From positions 1-38,952 of the forward strand of contig CAKOOO010000007.1 in the NCBI GenBank assembly GCA_934098665.1: DNA of 38,952 nt, given 5' to 3'. Source of the DNA: an uncultured Bacilli bacterium. Lineage in GTDB: Bacteria > Bacillota_I > Bacilli_A > RF39 > UBA660. A model generated the notes under the pieces. That model saw nothing but the letters and a program-made list of their open reading frames with translations. It ran no database searches and was not told the DNA's origin. The translations under genes were made by a program, and so were the position numbers. Positions 31,808 to 38,940 of this stretch are shown here, piece after piece. Each line of letters starts with the position of its first letter. The stretch's first letter is position 1.

Positions 31808-31857
31808 TTGTTACTTTTTAAATTATTTTTTTAATATTTTAATTTTTAAAGTAACAA
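31808..31857. repeat. Inverted repeat TTGTTACTTT/AAAGTAACAA, candidate AbiEi operator
   Basis: Perfect 10-bp arms (31808-31817 and 31848-31857). GTAACAA also occurs at the abiE -10, so there are three copies of the heptamer upstream of the operon. Confidence 0.5.
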
Positions 31858-31865
31858 TTGAATTA

Positions 31866-31894
31866 TAAAAAAATGCAAGAAATATTTCTTACAT
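31866..31894 (-). terminator. Terminator of der
   Basis: Near-perfect stem ATGYAAGAA/TTCTTRCAT (31873-31894) then seven T on the minus strand, immediately after the der stop. Confidence 0.8.
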
Positions 31895-33196
31895 CTAATC
31901 ATTTTTATTTTTAAATTCAAGTATAATTGGTGTTCCATCAAGTTCAAAATTTTTTCTTATTTGATTTTCTAAATATCTTTCATAAGAGAAATGAACTAAC
32001 TTTTTATTATTAACTTCAAAAGTAAATTTTGGGGGTTTAATACTTGTTTCAGAGGCAAAATAAATTTTAAGTCTTTTACCTTTATATGAAGGTGGATTAT
32101 GCATTTGGACACTTTCAATAATACAGTCATTTAAACTACTTGTGGTAACTACCCTATTATGAGATTCATATGCATTAATAACCTGTGGCATTAAAGTAGA
32201 AAGTCTTTTTGATGTTTTTGCAGATAAAAATACTACTTTTGCATAAGATAAAAATTTAAATTCATTTTCCATTAAAAGCTTCCATTTTTTTAACTCTTCT
32301 TCAGGATTTTTAACTGTATCCCATTTATTTACACAAATAACAATAGCTTTACCTGCAGTAGTTATATAGGAAGCAATATGTTTATCATGCTCTATAATAC
32401 CCTCTTTAGCATCAAGAACAAGTACACATACATCGCTTCTGTCAATAGCTTTTAAAGAACGTAAATAAGAATATTTTTCAATTTGTTCATATATCTTACC
32501 TTTTTTTCTCATACCTGCAGTATCAATAACAACATATTCATTACCATCATATTTAAATGTACTATCAACAGCATCTCTTGTTGTACCCGCTACATCAGAA
32601 ACAATTAATCTTTCTTCTTTCAAAAGAGCATTAACTAAACTTGATTTTCCTACATTTGGTCTTCCTACAAAGCAAAATTTAACTCTATCATCCTCTTTTT
32701 CTTTTCCTTCACTTATGTTTTTTTCTAAATAAGCATTAAGTTTATCAAAGCCAATATTATGTTCTGCAGAAATTGCTATTATATTTTCAAAACCAAGTTC
32801 ATAAAAATTATATAAATTATTTTGTCTTTCTTTATTATCTGCTTTATTTGCTAAAACTAATACATTTTTATTTGATTTATGAAGCATGCTTGCAACCACT
32901 TTATCTTCAGTAGATATTTCACTTGTGGCATCAACAATAAATAAAATTAAATCAGCTTCATCTATAGCAAGAGTTGCTTGAGCTAAAATATCTTTATTAA
33001 AATCACCATTTTCTAAAGAAAGTCCTCCGGTATCAATTAAATGAAATGATTTATCCTTTAAATGAACTATTCCATAAATTCTATCACGTGTTACTCCTGG
33101 AGTATCTAATATAATTGCTTTTTTTTCTTTTATTAATCTATTAAAAATAGTACTTTTCCCTACGTTAGGCTTGCCTATTAAACAAACTGTTTGCAT
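31895..33196 (-). CDS. der: GTPase Der (EngA), 50S assembly
   Basis: A 433-residue double GTPase needed for 50S subunit assembly. Two G domains are visible, with G1 GKPNVGKST (8-16) and GRPNVGKSS (178-186), G3 DTGGL and DTAGM, G4 NKAD and NKWD, and a C-terminal KH-like domain ('YKGKRLKIYFASE'). Length matches Bacillus EngA (436). AAGGGAGG precedes the ATG. Own promoter and terminator. Confidence 0.98.
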   Translation of the reverse strand: MQTVCLIGKPNVGKSTIFNRLIKEKKAIILDTPGVTRDRIYGIVHLKDKSFHLIDTGGLSLENGDFNKDILAQATLAIDEADLILFIVDATSEISTEDKVVASMLHKSNKNVLVLANKADNKERQNNLYNFYELGFENIIAISAEHNIGFDKLNAYLEKNISEGKEKEDDRVKFCFVGRPNVGKSSLVNALLKEERLIVSDVAGTTRDAVDSTFKYDGNEYVVIDTAGMRKKGKIYEQIEKYSYLRSLKAIDRSDVCVLVLDAKEGIIEHDKHIASYITTAGKAIVICVNKWDTVKNPEEELKKWKLLMENEFKFLSYAKVVFLSAKTSKRLSTLMPQVINAYESHNRVVTTSSLNDCIIESVQMHNPPSYKGKRLKIYFASETSIKPPKFTFEVNNKKLVHFSYERYLENQIRKNFELDGTPIILEFKNKND

Positions 33197-33219
33197 ATTT
33201 CCTCCCTTTTTAAAACGTT

Positions 33220-33248
33220 ATTATACACAAAAAAATGTAAAATAACAA
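33220..33248 (-). promoter_or_regulatory. Promoter of der
   Basis: TTGTTA (33243-33248), 17 bp, TATAAT (33220-33225); the -35 lies in the terminator loop of the prepilin gene. Confidence 0.6.
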
Positions 33249-33263
33249 TATATATTATTTTAC
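33229..33263 (-). terminator. Terminator of the engB-prepilin unit
   Basis: Perfect 9-bp stem GTAAAATAA/TTATTTTAC (33237-33245, 33255-33263) then seven T on the minus strand. Confidence 0.8.
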
Positions 33264-33766
33264 TTACAATATAAATTTAAACTACTATATTTACTATAAT
33301 CTGCCTCTTCATTTAAAAGGCTTTTATTTTCATCATTTTTTATAATGCATGCATATACTCGGTTATTTTTTAAAAATATTTTTACTTTTAAATTATTTAT
33401 AACTATATTATCTACATTATTAGTTACAATATTTTTACACTTACTACCATTTTTATAACCAAGAGGACTTTTTGCATCTTGACTACATGCATAATTATTA
33501 TATGATGATGGGTCTATTTCTTCCTCACTTTCAAAATAATTTTTTACAATTAAATCGCCAGCGGTAAGTTCTTTAGAAAGTTCATCTTTATTATCTTCAC
33601 CCCAATTTTCTGCAGAAGCAATAATTTCTGATAATTTATCTGTAAATAATTTTTGATTAATTTGTCTTTTTACACCAGTAACACTTACTAAACCAATTGT
33701 AGCAACAATACTCATAATAACAATTACCGCTAGAAGTTCAGTTAATGTAAATCCTTTTTTATTCAT
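33260..33766 (-). CDS. Type IV prepilin-like (pseudopilin) protein
   Basis: A 168-residue protein with a class III prepilin leader: short basic MNKKG, cleavage expected before Phe6, then TLTELLAVIVIMSIVA with the conserved Glu5 of the mature protein and a hydrophobic helix to about residue 33. The globular part has Cys pairs (YACSQDAKS...SKCKN and VYACI...YCK) that may form disulfides. A prepilin peptidase and an assembly ATPase are needed; a GspE/PilB-type ATPase is encoded at 20136-21431. Twelve bases after engB, with AAGGAG eight bases before the ATG. Could be a competence-type or type II secretion-type pilin; not assignable further. Confidence 0.9.
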   Translation of the reverse strand: MNKKGFTLTELLAVIVIMSIVATIGLVSVTGVKRQINQKLFTDKLSEIIASAENWGEDNKDELSKELTAGDLIVKNYFESEEEIDPSSYNNYACSQDAKSPLGYKNGSKCKNIVTNNVDNIVINNLKVKIFLKNNRVYACIIKNDENKSLLNEEADYSKYSSLNLYCK

Positions 33767-33778
33767 ATATATTCTCCT

Positions 33779-34360
33779 TTATAAATAACTTTCTATAATT
33801 TTTAAAACATCCTCTCTGCCTTTTTTAGTTACGGTAGAAAATGGTACAAATACATCATCTGCACTTAGTTTTAAAGTATCACAAATAAGTTTATCTTGTT
33901 TAGCTCGACCATTTTTAGTTATTTTATCATATTTAGTGGCAACTACTGTAATATTTAAATTATAATACTTTAAATAGTTATACATTAGTACATCATCTTC
34001 AGTAGGTTTATGGCGATAATCTACAAGTAAAAATACTCTTTTCAAATTATCTCTATTTTTTATATAATCCTCTATCATTAAACCAAATTTTTTTTGTTTT
34101 TCTTTTGATACATTTGCATAACCATATCCAGGTACATCTACAAGATAAAATGTATCATTAACTAAATAGAAATTAAGTGTTTGCGTTTTACCTGGTTTTG
34201 AGGATGTATGAGCAAAGTTTTTTCTTTCAATAAGTGAATTTATAAAACTTGATTTTCCTACATTACTTCTTCCCACAAGTAAAAATTCTTTTTTATTATC
34301 ATCAGGATATTGAGATACCCTTACTGCAATATTTGGTTCTTTAACCGATAATATATCCAT
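33779..34360 (-). CDS. engB: Ribosome biogenesis GTPase EngB (YsxC)
   Basis: A 193-residue EngB/YsxC GTPase, required for 50S assembly. G1 GRSNVGKSS (30-38), 'SSKPGKTQTLNFY' (switch I), DVPGYGYA (G3) and TKYDK (G4) are intact. Length matches Bacillus YsxC (195). I choose ATG 34360, preceded by GGTGATAAAA; two GTG codons upstream lie inside that site. In Bacillus, ysxC follows lonA directly; here they are about 4 kb apart. It leads the two-gene unit with the prepilin-like gene. Confidence 0.97.
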   Translation of the reverse strand: MDILSVKEPNIAVRVSQYPDDNKKEFLLVGRSNVGKSSFINSLIERKNFAHTSSKPGKTQTLNFYLVNDTFYLVDVPGYGYANVSKEKQKKFGLMIEDYIKNRDNLKRVFLLVDYRHKPTEDDVLMYNYLKYYNLNITVVATKYDKITKNGRAKQDKLICDTLKLSADDVFVPFSTVTKKGREDVLKIIESYL

Positions 34361-34376
34361 TTTTATCACCACTTAC

Positions 34377-34405
34377 ATTATAAATGAATTTAATAAAAAA
34401 TACAA
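34377..34405 (-). promoter_or_regulatory. Promoter of engB
   Basis: TTGTAT (34400-34405), 17 bp, TATAAT (34377-34382). Confidence 0.7.
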
Positions 34406-34421
34406 TAATTTGTAAAAATGA

Positions 34422-34556
34422 TACTTTATTTATATTTTAATTTGCATACTATTTCTCATGAGTCTATACAGCTTTGAGACAATAGAAAACGCCGTCCATG
34501 TTCTAATAAAGTTATTTAGACTTTTAAAAGAGTTTATTTTAGCTTTATTAACATAG
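34422..34556 (+). pseudogene. Decayed second copy of the small hydrophobic peptide gene
   Basis: A frame from 34422 to the TAG at 34554-34556 encodes a hydrophobic start (YFIYILICILFLMSL) followed by YSFETIENAVH, then 'LLKEFILALLT'. This matches the 49-residue peptide at 38661-38810 without indels and with the stop codon at the same place (TAG versus TGA). No upstream in-frame start exists; the only ATG (34458) would give 32 residues lacking most of the membrane segment and has no clear ribosome site. The 5' leader and promoter of the intact copy are missing. Probably an inactivated copy. Confidence 0.6.
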
Positions 34557-34625
34557 ATAGCGTTTCCACTTTAGCAATAAATTGGTAACGTGAAATTCTA
34601 TCACGTTCCTATTTATAATATAACA
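34467..34625. repeat. Element copy 1 (direct repeat with 38721-38882)
   Basis: About 160 bp clearly homologous to 38721-38882 in the same orientation. The first 29 bases are identical, and the terminal stretch with the minus-strand TATA box is nearly identical. The hairpin AACGTGA/TCACGTT (7 bp perfect) is best preserved here. The rest of the non-coding 34373-34655 holds the engB promoter and no other gene I can see. Confidence 0.9.
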
Positions 34626-34655
34626 TATTTTTATGTTTTAATACAAATTATTTTT

Positions 34656-36395
34656 TTAATTTTCTGCTTTAGCACACTCATCATCAATATTTACAATATA
34701 TGGATTACTAGCACTTCCATCTCCACTTTCATATTTAACACATGATTTTAGTGAAATAACTGGTCTTATATCCCCGCCAACATATCTTATAGATATATCA
34801 TCAATATGACTTGTATTATAATTATCACCAACTACTATCATAAACATTTTTGCATACGTATCTGTACTTGCTGGTGTCATAGTCCACCATTCATCTTGAA
34901 TAAGAGTTCCTACACTATTGTAATAGTACCATGCATATTTTGAAAATGTCCTTGTAGTTCCCATTGGTAAACCTCCCATATATAAATATTCATCAGCAGT
35001 CATTAAAGCTATTCCATATTTTAATTTTCCATTACCGCCTGATGAAGTACTTACAGAAAATTTATCATCAACAGCTTGTGTAGTTTCTATTAAACCAGTT
35101 GATGTATTTTTAGGATTACCACCACATTTGAAAGTAGGAGTTCCAATATTTTGCCACCACTGTCTTGCATAGCCTCCTAAAGTATCACTTGAATACTGAC
35201 TTCTATCATTACAATATATTGCTGTTTTACTTATATACTTGTCATAATTTTTTAAAAGCATTTTTTCATACCAATTATCAATTTTTTGCTTTGTCCCTGA
35301 ATTACTAGAATTTTTTCTACTATTTTCTAATGAATTTGTTCCTCCACTCATATATCCTATTGCCCAATATGCTGAATAACTACTATCACCAATTTCCCAG
35401 CCATAACCTCTTCCGATACTTGCGCTTGTAGCATCAGGACTTGTACCAGAATATAATAATCTTATACTGCCATCCTCGTTACTTCTAATTATTCGCCAAT
35501 ACATATCGCTTCCGCTGTTTACAATTTTAGTTGCGGTTGTAGTTGACTCATCATCTGAAATGCAAACACTCTCATACGTTACACCACCGTATTCATTATC
35601 ACACCTGTACCAGTCAGTTTCCCATTTTCCAAATTTTACCCAATTTTTTTGAGGATTACCAGAATAATAATAAACTGTTTCGCCAATTCCATCACCATTA
35701 ATATCTTCAGTCATAAATGACGAAGAAGTACTTTCTTGTTTATATATTTTCCCTGTAGTGTCTTCGGTATTTTCAGATACAGTTGTTTGTGTAAGAACTA
35801 CTGGATTATCTAGTAGTATTTGTTCTAGAAAAGATTTTCTTGTATCAATAACATTTTCATATTTAACTATATTTCCCGCACTATCTTTTACCCATAGATA
35901 ATATTTACCATATACATCTAAAGTTATATTTAATGAATATGTTTTACCACTTATACTTGTCCATGTTGTTGGTTCATCTAAAGTTGTTGTTATAGCATAA
36001 CCTAGTAGATTTACATCATCACTAAATGTTGCTGTTATTGTATTATTCGACACACTTACATTACTTATTGTAGGCACTCCATCATAATCAAAATATAAAG
36101 TACATTTATCACTACCTTTTGTTTTATATGTTACATAGCCATTTACATTATCATATTCATATATTTTACCATTATTTTCGCAAAAACTTTTTTCTTCATT
36201 TAATACATAGCTTCCTTTTGGAATATTATTTGCATTTGTATAACTACTTGAATTATTTTCTTTTACATATATTGCATAACTTTTATTTATTAATCTATTT
36301 TTATTATTTAAACTATTTACATTATTATAAATTAAGATAATTACTATTAATACAATAATTAATAATGGTAATACTATTTTAATTTGTTTTTTCAT
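34656..36395 (-). CDS. Large surface protein with Ig-like and lectin-like domains
   Basis: A 579-residue surface protein with an N-terminal membrane anchor (about 7-23). Next come a two-Cys module (FCENN...KCTLYFD) also found twice in the neighbouring gene, an Ig-like domain (about 110-185, VPTISNVSVSNNTITATFSD ... YYLWVKDSAGNI), and a C-terminal DUF6273/formylglycine-enzyme-like region (MYWRIIRSNEDGSIRLLY; EWWTMTPAS; GGDIRPVISLKSCVKYESG; end 'GSASNPYIV'). The C-terminal fold is common in surface proteins of uncultured gut Bacillota. AGGTGAAAA precedes the ATG and overlaps the stop of the upstream gene, seven bases away, so the two are co-expressed. Ligand and function unknown. No strong terminator follows it. 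Confidence 0.85.
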   Translation of the reverse strand: MKKQIKIVLPLLIIVLIVIILIYNNVNSLNNKNRLINKSYAIYVKENNSSSYTNANNIPKGSYVLNEEKSFCENNGKIYEYDNVNGYVTYKTKGSDKCTLYFDYDGVPTISNVSVSNNTITATFSDDVNLLGYAITTTLDEPTTWTSISGKTYSLNITLDVYGKYYLWVKDSAGNIVKYENVIDTRKSFLEQILLDNPVVLTQTTVSENTEDTTGKIYKQESTSSSFMTEDINGDGIGETVYYYSGNPQKNWVKFGKWETDWYRCDNEYGGVTYESVCISDDESTTTATKIVNSGSDMYWRIIRSNEDGSIRLLYSGTSPDATSASIGRGYGWEIGDSSYSAYWAIGYMSGGTNSLENSRKNSSNSGTKQKIDNWYEKMLLKNYDKYISKTAIYCNDRSQYSSDTLGGYARQWWQNIGTPTFKCGGNPKNTSTGLIETTQAVDDKFSVSTSSGGNGKLKYGIALMTADEYLYMGGLPMGTTRTFSKYAWYYYNSVGTLIQDEWWTMTPASTDTYAKMFMIVVGDNYNTSHIDDISIRYVGGDIRPVISLKSCVKYESGDGSASNPYIVNIDDECAKAEN

Positions 36396-36402
36396 TTTTC
36401 AC

Positions 36403-38175
36403 CTACTTCATTAATCTATATGGATTTGTTTTTGAACCATCCGTTTCAAGATTTAACATTGCTTGTGCATCTATATAAAGTGATGGCCTTACAGCATATA
36501 ACGCATTTGTTACAGCTTTTCCACCTTGAACATAACCCGCTGAATATATAATGGCAGCATTTGCATTATTTGATGATATTGGATTTAAAACCCATTCTCC
36601 ACCATTTAAAAATGTATTATTAAAAAGCCAGTTATATGTTTTACATGAATTATATGAATATAAAGTTGTTGTTCTTGAACAAGTAGTGGCACTATTTAAT
36701 GTTTCTGATGCCGCATAAGCATAATCACTTACATACATAATTCCTACTTTTGCATATATACTTGCTGGATTACCACTATAAATTGCATTTGTATTTCTTT
36801 CTTCAGTATAGTTTCCACTTGCTGTAAGCGTTTTATAATTTGAACCAGATATTCCACCTAGATGCCATTTTGCTTGAACAACATTATTTATAAAGTTTTG
36901 ATTTATATTTGAAAGATTATTTAATGAATTTAAATATGTTCCATTTAATTCTATTTTTAGTGAAGCTGTGCTCCAGTTATTAGATTTATTACTATTCCAA
37001 TACATCCCTGATGAACCATAATTTGTATTTTTAATTAGTTTTACTACTGATTTTGTACCACTACTATTTGTTCCATCAATAGAATAGTCTTCCTCGAATA
37101 AACCTATTATTCTAAATAAATAATCTTCACTTGTACACTCACCTGTTTCTTTATCATCAAAACATATATAATTGTCTGGATCTTGTCCTTCATATCTTAA
37201 TCCATTTTCATTTTTAATAATATATTTATATGAACTATTTTGTGATGAGGTAGTTTCATTTTTTACTACTATTATTTCGCTAAAACTTCTTCCGAAAATT
37301 ATTTCATCTGATACTTTAATATTATTTGCACTATCTTTTACCCATAAATAAGGTGTATCTTTTGTTATTGGTATTGATAAAGAATAAGGTGTTTCATTAA
37401 TACTTATCCACTCTTCAGGTTCAGTATCACTACTACTTGATAGTCCATAATAAGATAATGATGCATTATCATTTATATATGCAGTAAGTTTATTATTACT
37501 TGCATTTATATTTTCTATTGTAGGTAAAGTATTATCTATATTTTTATCTACATAAACATTACATATAGTTTTTGTATTTGTTTTTATATAAACTTCACTT
37601 CCTATAAGATATGAAGTAGCACTTGGACTACAACTTGTTTTACTTTCATTTATAGTATAGTAATACCCTGTTTCATATAAAGGAAGCTCTCCCATCTGTT
37701 TATAATTTTTATCATCAGTACTTTCTATTTCCTCTTGTACAAATAAATTTACTTCATAATCATCTATATATCCATCTATTGCATCAAAATATACTTTACA
37801 TGTTCCCTTTTTCGTGGTCTTAACATTAAATATATTATTTTCATAACTTTCTATTACAAGTCCATCATCACAACTACTTTTACTTTCATTATAACTATAT
37901 GAATTAGAATTAGGTATGTAATAAGATAATGTATAAGTATTTGTTCCATTACCACTACTATCTTTATCTTCTCTATAAACTTTTATTCTTACATCACTTT
38001 TATCTATTGAGGCTACTCCTGCGATTATTAAATTACTTGACCTATTTTGATAAAATGAATATGTTATTAATGTTATGCTTGATAAAACTGTTAATATTAT
38101 TATAACCAATATTAACATATTTCTATTTTTATTTTCATTAAATTTATTTTTTAATTTTACAAATAGACCTTTCAT
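36403..38175 (-). CDS. Large surface protein, paralogue tail of the 22.8-kb gene
   Basis: A 590-residue surface protein. The N-terminal segment (about 20-42, ...SSITLITYSFYQN) anchors or targets it and vaguely resembles SipW-type signals. Two two-Cys modules follow (NESKSSC...GTCKVYFD; NESKTSC...ICNVYVD), then an Ig-like domain with LWVKDSANNI, and from 'NENGLRYEGQDPDNYICFDD' a domain shared with the gene at 22776-24332 (FRIIGLF, AKWHLGG, NAIYSGNPASIYAKVGIMY), ending in the lectin-like tail (EWVLNP ... YAVRPSLYIDA). Unlike that gene, the tail is not markedly GC-rich. AAAGG precedes the ATG by seven bases. First gene of the two-gene surface operon; the 485 bases upstream contain inverted repeats. 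Confidence 0.85.
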   Translation of the reverse strand: MKGLFVKLKNKFNENKNRNMLILVIIILTVLSSITLITYSFYQNRSSNLIIAGVASIDKSDVRIKVYREDKDSSGNGTNTYTLSYYIPNSNSYSYNESKSSCDDGLVIESYENNIFNVKTTKKGTCKVYFDAIDGYIDDYEVNLFVQEEIESTDDKNYKQMGELPLYETGYYYTINESKTSCSPSATSYLIGSEVYIKTNTKTICNVYVDKNIDNTLPTIENINASNNKLTAYINDNASLSYYGLSSSSDTEPEEWISINETPYSLSIPITKDTPYLWVKDSANNIKVSDEIIFGRSFSEIIVVKNETTSSQNSSYKYIIKNENGLRYEGQDPDNYICFDDKETGECTSEDYLFRIIGLFEEDYSIDGTNSSGTKSVVKLIKNTNYGSSGMYWNSNKSNNWSTASLKIELNGTYLNSLNNLSNINQNFINNVVQAKWHLGGISGSNYKTLTASGNYTEERNTNAIYSGNPASIYAKVGIMYVSDYAYAASETLNSATTCSRTTTLYSYNSCKTYNWLFNNTFLNGGEWVLNPISSNNANAAIIYSAGYVQGGKAVTNALYAVRPSLYIDAQAMLNLETDGSKTNPYRLMK

Positions 38176-38214
38176 TTTATTACCTTTCTTTAGTATGTTA
38201 TTTATTATTTAAAT

Positions 38215-38437
38215 AAATACGAACAATTAAAATTTTTCCAAAATTTAAATCTTAATTTTTTGCCGTAAGTACGTCATCAAGTTTTCTTATATTAGGTAGA
38301 TTTAAGAAAATAGACATGCGTAATTTCGTTATTTAGGCTTTAAAAATTATAAAAAATGTTGTATTATTTAATAGTAAGATACGTAAATACGAGGTAAGAT
38401 TTTCTTAAATCTACCTACTTTAGGAAAATACGAACAA
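38215..38437. repeat. Direct repeat AAATACGAACAA bracketing an inverted-repeat region
   Basis: The 12-mer occurs at 38215-38226 and 38426-38437, upstream of the surface operon, and encloses the 19-bp inverted repeat. It might be a target duplication of an old insertion; no transposase gene is present. Confidence 0.5.
38293..38417. repeat. Perfect 19-bp inverted repeat, candidate invertible segment
   Basis: TAGGTAGATTTAAGAAAAT (38293-38311) and its exact complement (38399-38417) flank 87 bp, about 120 bp upstream of the surface gene start. The enclosed segment has a TATAAT-like box in one orientation and TATAAA in the other, neither with a good -35. Confidence 0.85.
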
Positions 38438-38487
38438 GGTAATTACTAGGATTATTTGCTATAAACTTATTTTTTTAATTTACACTT

Positions 38488-38511
38488 AAAAAAACACTAA
38501 TTTTTTTAGTG
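38488..38511 (-). terminator. Minus-strand terminator, possible end of the antisense RNA
   Basis: Stem CACTAA/TTAGTG (38495-38500, 38506-38511) followed by seven T on the minus strand. No minus-strand gene lies to the right within the window except the proposed antisense RNA. Confidence 0.65.
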
Positions 38512-38556
38512 CTTATTTGATATTTTGTAACATTTTGACATGTTCTGTCGAATTTC

Positions 38557-38584
38557 TTGATTTTTTATTTTTTGTATATATAAT
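38557..38584 (+). promoter_or_regulatory. Promoter of the small hydrophobic peptide gene
   Basis: TTGATT (38557-38562), 16 bp, TATAAT (38579-38584). The message would begin near 38591 with TGAACGTGATAAA. Confidence 0.65.
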
Positions 38585-38591
38585 AACTACT

Positions 38592-38864
38592 TGAACGTGA
38601 TAAAGCTGGCGTTGCCACCAAATTTCAGGGGGTTAAATATCTGAAATGAGGATGATGCTTATGTCTAAAGATAAGATAATTAAAATCGAATTTTTATTCA
38701 TACTGTTACAGATTTGTTTTTACAGCTTTGAGACAATAGAAAACGCCGTTCATGGTGTAGTAAAGTTTTTTGAGCTTATAAAAGAGTTCATTATAACAGT
38801 ACTAGCCTGAATAGCGTTTCCAAATCTTAAAAACTTTTGGTAACGCGAAATTTTATCACGTTCA
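38592..38864. repeat. Terminal inverted complementarity of the small-peptide locus
   Basis: TGAACGTGATAAA (38592-38604) is exactly complementary to 38852-38864, and GCGTTGCCA (38609-38617) pairs with TGGTAACGC (38838-38846) with one mismatch. In RNA this would clamp the 5' leader to the 3' region; in DNA it resembles terminal inverted repeats. Confidence 0.8.
38661..38810 (+). CDS. Small hydrophobic peptide, candidate type I toxin
   Basis: A 49-residue gene. The peptide has a basic start (MSKDKIIK), a hydrophobic segment (9-23) and an amphipathic tail (FETIENAVH ... KEFIITVLA). GAGG lies nine bases before ATG 38661; further in-frame ATGs at 38646, 38652 and 38655 are possible. A 7-bp hairpin (ATTTCAG/CTGAAAT, 38622-38628 and 38641-38647) sits directly before the ribosome site. 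A homologous decayed copy at 34.4 kb keeps frame and stop position, which supports coding. It has its own promoter upstream and a terminator downstream, and an overlapping antisense promoter. It matches no toxin family I know by sequence (Fst, TxpA/BsrG, Ldr, Ibs, TisB, AapA); the type I assignment rests on locus architecture. Confidence 0.6.
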   Translation: MSKDKIIKIEFLFILLQICFYSFETIENAVHGVVKFFELIKEFIITVLA

Positions 38865-38882
38865 CCTATTTATAATATAACA
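38721..38882. repeat. Element copy 2 (direct repeat with 34467-34625)
   Basis: Homologous to 34467-34625 in the same orientation. It covers the 3' half of the peptide gene, the 3' hairpins (GCGTT-CCAAA/TTTGG-AACGC) and the antisense promoter region TGTTATATTATAAATAGG. Confidence 0.9.
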
Positions 38883-38897
38883 CGTATAATGTTAAAC
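38869..38897 (-). promoter_or_regulatory. Candidate antisense promoter
   Basis: On the minus strand, TATAAA (38869-38874) with GTTTAA/TTTAAC 16-17 bp upstream; TATTAT (38872-38877) is an alternative -10. The core is conserved in copy 1. Confidence 0.5.
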
Positions 38898-38940
38898 ATA
38901 AAGACTTCAAGTTAAAAATTTTGATTTCTTTATGTTTTTT
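38894..38940 (+). terminator. Plus-strand terminator of the small-peptide message
   Basis: Perfect 11-bp stem AAACATAAAGA/TCTTTATGTTT (38894-38904 and 38927-38937) ending in a T-run. A message from about 38591 would be roughly 350 nt. Confidence 0.7.

Larger units (their letters stand above)
38492..38863 (-). ncRNA. Candidate antisense antitoxin RNA
   Basis: Predicted from the conserved minus-strand promoter near 38869-38897 and the terminator at 38488-38511; it would cover the whole small-peptide message. Its 5' end would form GAACGTGA-type hairpins. No direct evidence of transcription. Confidence 0.4.

Noticed and set aside
36119..36340. Plus-strand frame rich in His, Tyr and Leu
   Set aside because: A shadow of the surface protein gene on the other strand; it has no start signals and an implausible composition.
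38220..38440. CRISPR array or leader
   Set aside because: Only one inverted pair and one short direct pair, with no regular repeat-spacer pattern and no cas genes.
38592..38864. Fst/par-type system
   Set aside because: That family has direct repeats at both RNA 5' ends and a different peptide. Here the ends are inverted and the peptide is unrelated by eye.
34467..38882. Composite transposon or IS ends
   Set aside because: The two repeats are homologous, but no transposase or recognisable IS terminus is present. The conserved frame and promoters fit a gene better.
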